A stretch of 64,000 bases of DNA, taken from the NCBI RefSeq assembly GCF_003696365.1, contig NZ_RFFM01000002.1, positions 558,001 to 622,000 of the forward strand. Reading direction: 5' to 3'. This document shows, one piece after another, positions 60,022-64,000 of the stretch. Each line of letters starts with the position of its first letter. The stretch's first letter is position 1. The notes under the pieces are model-generated. The model saw nothing but the letters and a program-made list of their open reading frames with translations, was not told where the DNA came from and did no database searches. The stretch is from Stutzerimonas zhaodongensis. GTDB lineage: Bacteria > Pseudomonadota > Gammaproteobacteria > Pseudomonadales > Pseudomonadaceae. The position numbers and the translations under genes are program-made.

Positions 60022-60738
60022 TCAGCGCTGCCCTAGTGCGCTAAGCGCGCGATGGGTAGCATCATCCAGGTCCGGCATCCGGTGGTGCTTGGCACCCAGG
60101 TAGTGATCTGTGAATGCATCGAGCCAGCTGTCCAGTGCGCTGGCTGCCAGATTATCGCCTGCCATTCCCAGGCAAAGCGCGGCAACCTCCGCCGTACAAA
60201 GATGTTCACTGCGCGTCGAACGACGCAGCCGATACCGGGACAGCACGTCGGCCTGCAGGCTCAGCACCGGAAGCTGGTTCAGATATGGGCTTTTACGAAA
60301 CATTTTCCTGGCTTCAGTCCATGTTGCATCTAGCAGGATGAACAGCGGTCGCTTAACCGCCGTCGCATCCACCGTGGAAATTACCCGCTGAGGTTCAGCG
60401 TACTCGCCGGGAAAGACGACCATCGGCTGGTACTGGGGGTCGTCCAACAGCGCCAGCAGAGCCGGATCCACGGCGGTCCGCTTCCAGGTGAAGGCATGGG
60501 TGTCGGGCACGATATCGGCTATCAACCATCCTGTATTGCTTGGCTTGAGCGGCTCGACATCATGCATGATCAGGCACACGGCGCTGTTAGCCGTAACGCG
60601 TGGAAGCAGGCTGCACAGACAATGGCTGATGGCTACGCGACAACGGGCGCAGCGCGGCGTGCGCGAGCCCCGGGCAATAAAGGGTTTGACGCTTTGAGCC
60701 AGGCGAGCCTCGCGTAAACGAGCAACGGCATGCGGCAT
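60022..60738 (-). CDS. tapT: DTW-domain tRNA-uridine aminocarboxypropyltransferase (TapT-like)
   Basis: A 238-residue DTW-domain protein. Four cysteines near the N terminus (RCARCRVAISHCLC, about 31-42) probably bind zinc, and the DTW motif is in ILLDATWTEARKMFRKSPYL (in part). TapT makes 3-(3-amino-3-carboxypropyl)uridine at position 47 of tRNA with S-adenosylmethionine. The start at 60738 gives the typical length; an ATG 18 codons earlier is possible but its extra residues look non-conserved. It converges on the EamA gene with a six-base gap. Confidence 0.87.
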   Translation of the reverse strand: MPHAVARLREARLAQSVKPFIARGSRTPRCARCRVAISHCLCSLLPRVTANSAVCLIMHDVEPLKPSNTGWLIADIVPDTHAFTWKRTAVDPALLALLDDPQYQPMVVFPGEYAEPQRVISTVDATAVKRPLFILLDATWTEARKMFRKSPYLNQLPVLSLQADVLSRYRLRRSTRSEHLCTAEVAALCLGMAGDNLAASALDSWLDAFTDHYLGAKHHRMPDLDDATHRALSALGQR

Positions 60739-60854
60739 GGGTAATGGTCTGTCTGAGCGGAGCGCCAGTTTACCAGCCCGATCCGAAACCATGGGCAAGC
60801 TGAACCGTGAAGAAACACGCGGGTCGAACGACGGCAGTCACCTGGAGATCACTT

Positions 60855-61247
60855 ATGTACCGTCTGACCACCCTATTCACGCTCTGCCTTGCCCTGCCCT
60901 TCGCCCATACCGCATCAGCGCAGGATCAGGCACTTGGCCCACTTCTCGACAAGGTTGCCCGTGAGAGCAGTGTAGGCACGCCTCGTGCGATCAATTCCGA
61001 CCTCCTGGACGAAGGCTATAGCGTTGACGGCAATGAGCTGGTCAATCACCTGAGCGTCCAACCCCGCCATGCCGCACAGATGCGCGACAATCCATCACAG
61101 GTCCGCACGCAATTGGGCGCCAGCGTCTGCAGTAATGAGGGTCTGCGCCAGCTGATGAATCAAGGCGCGGTCCTGCGCTTCGAGTTCAAGGAATACGAGA
61201 GCAAGACCCCGATCACGACCGAGCGGTACCGCTCAGGCGACTGTTGA
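60855..61247 (+). CDS. Small secreted protein, QSregVF-like (PA3611 type)
   Basis: A 130-residue protein with a cleavable signal peptide (MYRLTTLFTLCLALPFAHTASA), so it is periplasmic or secreted. The mature part has ELVNHLSVQPRHAAQMRDNP (about 66-85) and two cysteines, GASVCSNEGLR and the final residue, which may form a disulfide. It resembles the P. aeruginosa protein PA3611, a quorum-sensing-regulated virulence-factor family of unknown function; this is from recall. TGGAGA lies eight bases before the start. It is converged on by the phosphoketolase gene. Confidence 0.7.
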   Translation: MYRLTTLFTLCLALPFAHTASAQDQALGPLLDKVARESSVGTPRAINSDLLDEGYSVDGNELVNHLSVQPRHAAQMRDNPSQVRTQLGASVCSNEGLRQLMNQGAVLRFEFKEYESKTPITTERYRSGDC

Positions 61248-61255
61248 GCAACGAC

Positions 61256-61287
61256 GGTCGCGGGCAGCAAGTTGCTACCCCGCGACC
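61256..61287. terminator. Strong hairpin between converging genes
   Basis: GGTCGCGGG (61256-61264) pairs perfectly with CCCGCGACC (61279-61287), and the loop itself contains AGCAA/TTGCT. It is placed between the secreted protein gene and the phosphoketolase stop. There is no T run, but the stem is strong enough for bidirectional effect. Confidence 0.55.
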
Positions 61288-61293
61288 ACCTAG

Positions 61294-63699
61294 CTAGCGC
61301 AATACTCTCGGATCTCCCTTGCCTGCAACCGCTGCGGCCTCATCAGGCTTGAGCAGGGAGGTTCGCGGCACATCCAGAAGACGAGCGCAGGCTGCCAGTA
61401 CGTTGGCCCATGAAGCACGATTGGCGAACTGCATACCGGCTTCGTCCAGTGTCCCTCCCCTGTTCCGGTAGCCAAGTACTGAATTACGACGTACGTCAGG
61501 CAGAAGTGGCCAAAGGTGACCGCGCGCCACCTCAGGTCGCATATGCGACAACAACACGCGCATTTCCATCTTCTCTGGGAACAACCGCTCGGCAGTTCCA
61601 TCGGCAGCGAGCGCTTCGATCTCCCAGCGATCCCGCGGCGCCCTGAAACGTCCCGGCTCCTGCAGGTAAATTAACCGGTAAGCGACACCTGCCTCGCTCA
61701 GGCGCCCTGCCGCCCGCTGCATTTCGGTGAGCTGGTAACTGCCATTGGCGATCAGCAGGATCGGGTCACTGCCGGACTGCTCATCGACGATGATGGCGCC
61801 GTCCTGAGCGAGCTGCTCGGCTTGCTCCTGGTTGAAGACCGCTGGCCGTTCGCGTTTGGGCATCACCAGACAGGCCAGTGCGCCGCGAGCCTGGTAAATC
61901 GAGGGAAGCAAGGCGAGCGCGCTGTTATGGTCCGCCGGGAAAAGAACCCTGACCATGTCGCTCATCTCACCCAATAGCGCTTCGCAGAACGTGGTGTCTT
62001 GATGCGATTGCTGGTTCTTGCCGTTCTCCCAGGTATGCGAAGTGGCGATGATCGGCCAACCGAGCCAGCCGGCCGGGCGCTCCACTTCCTTTTGTTGCCG
62101 CGAGAAGATCAGGCTCTGCCGCACCGCGCCGAGCATCTTTACGCAAAAGGCTTCATAGCTGGCGACCAGATTCAGACCGCCCTGATTGGCCAGGCATGCC
62201 GAAACAACGGCCTCTTCGTTTAGCGCGGTGATGATCTTGCCATCCACGGCCTCGAACTCGCTTTCGGGATCGACAACCCGGTGCTTGAGTGCTTTGAGCA
62301 CGCCCCCCAAACGATTGCTCGCCAGCTCGTCGGGGTTGCCTACTCGAGGGCGCAGCAAGGGGTTGGCCCGGGTCAGTTCTACGAAAAAATCGTCCACCGC
62401 GCGCATTGGCGAGCAGGCTTGGTTTCTATAATTCAGGGGTGGCATTACAGGCGCAGCAGGGCGCCTCAGGGCCAAGGCATTGTCACGCTCCGCCGTGCGC
62501 CCGTGCCGCGATTGCGCCAACAGGTCCCGAGCCGCGTCGAGCTCCTTCCAAGGTACGAACAGCGGGGCCGCGTGGCTGTTGAACAGCTCACGTGAGCGGT
62601 CGTCGACGTGTGGGTTGCCGGGCAGCGGCAGATTGTGCGCCGCGTTGCTTCCAGCTCCATAGAAGCCGAATCCTTTCTCAGTCTCTGCAATACCGTAAGG
62701 GATCGGCAATGGGTAACGCAGCAGTCCTCGGGACTTTTCTTCCATACGCCGAGCAAGACGCTGCTCCATTTCCCAAAGGGTGCACACGAATGCAGCAGGA
62801 TCGCGCCCATCAAAGGTGAGCGGATCGAACCCGCAGCGACTCAGATGCTGGCGGAATCCCTCGAGCCCCTCATGCGTGCCGAGCTGAGTGCGCTGTTCGA
62901 TGCGCCGACCATTGGCGATCATGATCGGCAATGCCACACCGCAGTCCTCGGCGCGCCACCACCGTGGAATCCAGTCGCTGCCGCGTTGCTCTTCAGCCGC
63001 ACCATCAGACAGGAACGCCACCAGCGTCTCGCCAGCAAGCGGCAGGTGGGCGTATTGCAGCTCAGCGAAGCCGAGGTAGCCTCCCTCCGCAATGCCGCCG
63101 CCGGTATGGGCATTGACATGACTCCCGAGCGGAGCAGACGGGCTGCCATCGGCGCCCTGGGCATAACCGTAAAAATCCTCCAACAGACGATTGATACCGG
63201 CCTCGCCGTTGCCATAGACCTGAGCCTGTTCAGGATGAAGATTGTCAGTCAGCAGATTCAACGCTTCGATCGCCGCCACGCAGTGGCCCTGGCCCATCAT
63301 CCAGGCGCGGGTGCTGCCGGTCAGGGCATTCAGCCCGAGATAACCAGCATAGGCTGGGACCATGTTCAGCGAACCGCCAGTGTGCCCTTCGGGTGATGGT
63401 TTGAAATCCTCCGCCGTGAGGGCTGCACCATCGAGCCTGATGCGCCGGGCATAGGTCATGTGCACCACGAGCCAGAGACCAGCCGAGCCTATCCTGTCGA
63501 TGGCCTGCAACAGTCGATATACGCTGGCGACATCTGGCTGTAGGCCGGCTTGTACCAGCTGATGGGCCAGACGGAACACCGCTGCCTGGGTCTCCAGCGC
63601 GTGCTTGAACGGACCATAACCGGCTCGCCAGCATGCGAATTCGGGCTGTGCTTCAGCGTGACGGTCCAACTCGCCTAGGCTGGGGAGTAACTGATTCAT
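61294..63699 (-). CDS. Phosphoketolase-family protein, divergent
   Basis: A thiamine-diphosphate enzyme of the xylulose-5-phosphate/fructose-6-phosphate phosphoketolase (XFP) family, 801 residues. The N-terminal part contains GHTGGSLNMVPAY and HVNAHTGGGIAEGGYLGFAE (about 190-215), aligning with the family HEGGELGYS region; the cofactor loop reads SDGAAEEQRGSDW in place of GDGEAETG. The central motif NQQSHQDTTFCEAL and VRVLFPADHN matches the family SHQDPGF motif. A pseudomonad relative is sometimes labelled xylulose 5-phosphate 3-epimerase, so the reaction is uncertain: acetyl phosphate production is inferred. GGAG lies six bases upstream. An ANR box lies in its promoter. Confidence 0.82.
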   Translation of the reverse strand: MNQLLPSLGELDRHAEAQPEFACWRAGYGPFKHALETQAAVFRLAHQLVQAGLQPDVASVYRLLQAIDRIGSAGLWLVVHMTYARRIRLDGAALTAEDFKPSPEGHTGGSLNMVPAYAGYLGLNALTGSTRAWMMGQGHCVAAIEALNLLTDNLHPEQAQVYGNGEAGINRLLEDFYGYAQGADGSPSAPLGSHVNAHTGGGIAEGGYLGFAELQYAHLPLAGETLVAFLSDGAAEEQRGSDWIPRWWRAEDCGVALPIMIANGRRIEQRTQLGTHEGLEGFRQHLSRCGFDPLTFDGRDPAAFVCTLWEMEQRLARRMEEKSRGLLRYPLPIPYGIAETEKGFGFYGAGSNAAHNLPLPGNPHVDDRSRELFNSHAAPLFVPWKELDAARDLLAQSRHGRTAERDNALALRRPAAPVMPPLNYRNQACSPMRAVDDFFVELTRANPLLRPRVGNPDELASNRLGGVLKALKHRVVDPESEFEAVDGKIITALNEEAVVSACLANQGGLNLVASYEAFCVKMLGAVRQSLIFSRQQKEVERPAGWLGWPIIATSHTWENGKNQQSHQDTTFCEALLGEMSDMVRVLFPADHNSALALLPSIYQARGALACLVMPKRERPAVFNQEQAEQLAQDGAIIVDEQSGSDPILLIANGSYQLTEMQRAAGRLSEAGVAYRLIYLQEPGRFRAPRDRWEIEALAADGTAERLFPEKMEMRVLLSHMRPEVARGHLWPLLPDVRRNSVLGYRNRGGTLDEAGMQFANRASWANVLAACARLLDVPRTSLLKPDEAAAVAGKGDPRVLR

Positions 63700-63756
63700 A
63701 GGGCGCTCCGTTAAGTGGCGGTTGCGACAGTCTAGTCAGCGTTCTCGCCCGCCTCT

Positions 63757-63770
63757 CTGATATGCATCAA
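63757..63770. promoter_or_regulatory. ANR/FNR box in the divergent phosphoketolase/metallo-hydrolase promoter
   Basis: CTGAT (63757-63761), four bases, ATCAA (63766-63770): nine of ten positions match the FNR/ANR consensus TTGAT-N4-ATCAA. The site is exactly 57 bp from both start codons. On the minus strand TAGACT (63734-63729) would be a -10, putting a start site near 63722, with the box centred at -41.5, the class II activator position. Anaerobic activation is a reasonable inference. Confidence 0.7.
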
Positions 63771-63827
63771 GACGCGTCCTCACAGAGATCTGCACACTCG
63801 CCTCAATTTCCAGCGTGGAGACGCCTT

Positions 63828-64000
63828 ATGGCTTTGCTCAGTTTTCTCGGCGCAGTTCAACAAGTGACCGGGTCCAGCTACCTCGTCGAGACCCATGACG
63901 GCGCGCGCGTGCTGCTCGACTGCGGCATGCATCAAGGCCGTCGCGAGGAAGAGGAAGGCAATCGGGCCGGCTTCGCCTTCGACCCGACAACCTTGGATGC
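63828..64000 (+). CDS. Beta-CASP metallo-beta-lactamase-fold hydrolase, 5' end only
   Basis: The first 57 codons of a gene that runs off the window. The product begins MALLSFLGAVQQVTGSSYLVE, and DCGMHQGRREEEEGN follows. This is the start of the beta-CASP branch of metallo-beta-lactamase proteins (YSH1/CPSF73-like RNA exonuclease family), where GAxxEVTGS and LDCGxxQG are typical. The zinc motif HxHxDH would be beyond residue 57 and cannot be checked. GGAG lies nine bases before the ATG. It shares its promoter region with the phosphoketolase gene. Confidence 0.85.
   Translation, partial: MALLSFLGAVQQVTGSSYLVETHDGARVLLDCGMHQGRREEEEGNRAGFAFDPTTLD

Overview
The window reads as core chromosome of a gammaproteobacterium in the Pseudomonas lineage. 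RpoS, FtsB, PyrH, LpxA, FabZ, FinR and ErdR look like Pseudomonas orthologues, and the gene order rpoS-nlpD-pcm-surE-truD-ispF ... ispD-ftsB-eno-kdsA-pyrG-tilS-accA-dnaE-rnhB-lpxB-lpxA-fabZ-lpxD-skp-bamA-rseP-dxr-cdsA-uppS-frr-pyrH-tsf-rpsB/map-glnD is the one I recall for that group. A stutzeri-type relative (Stutzerimonas) is my guess for the species group, but nothing in the sequence proves it. No rRNA, tRNA, insertion sequence, prophage or CRISPR array was seen. No gene-free stretch exceeds 300 bp.

Layout. (1) 1-5.4 kb, minus strand: stress sigma factor rpoS (3' end outside the window), NlpD, a DUF368 lipid-carrier transporter, protein repair (pcm), SurE, TruD and IspF. (2) 5.5-10.2 kb: a small detoxification block with an ArsR-type regulator, an Old Yellow Enzyme reductase, then glutathione-dependent formaldehyde oxidation (fghA, adhC) facing its LysR regulator. 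(3) 10.3-11.9 kb: a short hibernation-factor-like protein paired with a bacterial relative of eukaryotic release factor 1 (baeRF). (4) 12-38.1 kb, minus strand: a long run of essential genes for isoprenoid, CTP, fatty acid, lipid A, outer-membrane assembly, phospholipid and undecaprenyl synthesis, plus ribosome recycling, UMP kinase, EF-Ts and S2. Many joints are ATGA, GTGA or TGATG overlaps, so translational coupling is likely. (5) 38.4-41.9 kb, plus strand: map and glnD.

(6) 42-47.7 kb, minus strand: a six-gene Mrp/Mnh/Sha-type cation/proton antiporter operon with fused A and B subunits. (7) 48-56.3 kb: envelope lipoproteins (glycine zipper and two OmpA-like), pdxH, a serine hydrolase, DinG helicase, a CopD-like membrane protein and a SEC-C protein. 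(8) 56.3-60.7 kb: ferredoxin-NADP reductase fpr facing finR, response regulator erdR, an EamA exporter and tRNA modification enzyme TapT. (9) 60.8-64 kb: a small secreted protein, a divergent phosphoketolase, and the start of a beta-CASP metallo-hydrolase. The last two share a promoter region with a near-perfect ANR/FNR box centred 41.5 bp from a plausible phosphoketolase start site.

Most of the window is ordinary housekeeping DNA. The parts that deserve a second look are the HPF-like/baeRF pair, the ArsR/Old Yellow Enzyme unit with possible sensor cysteines, the palindromes at the divergent promoters, and the ANR-controlled phosphoketolase/metallo-hydrolase pair. I did not see a clearly new multi-gene system.
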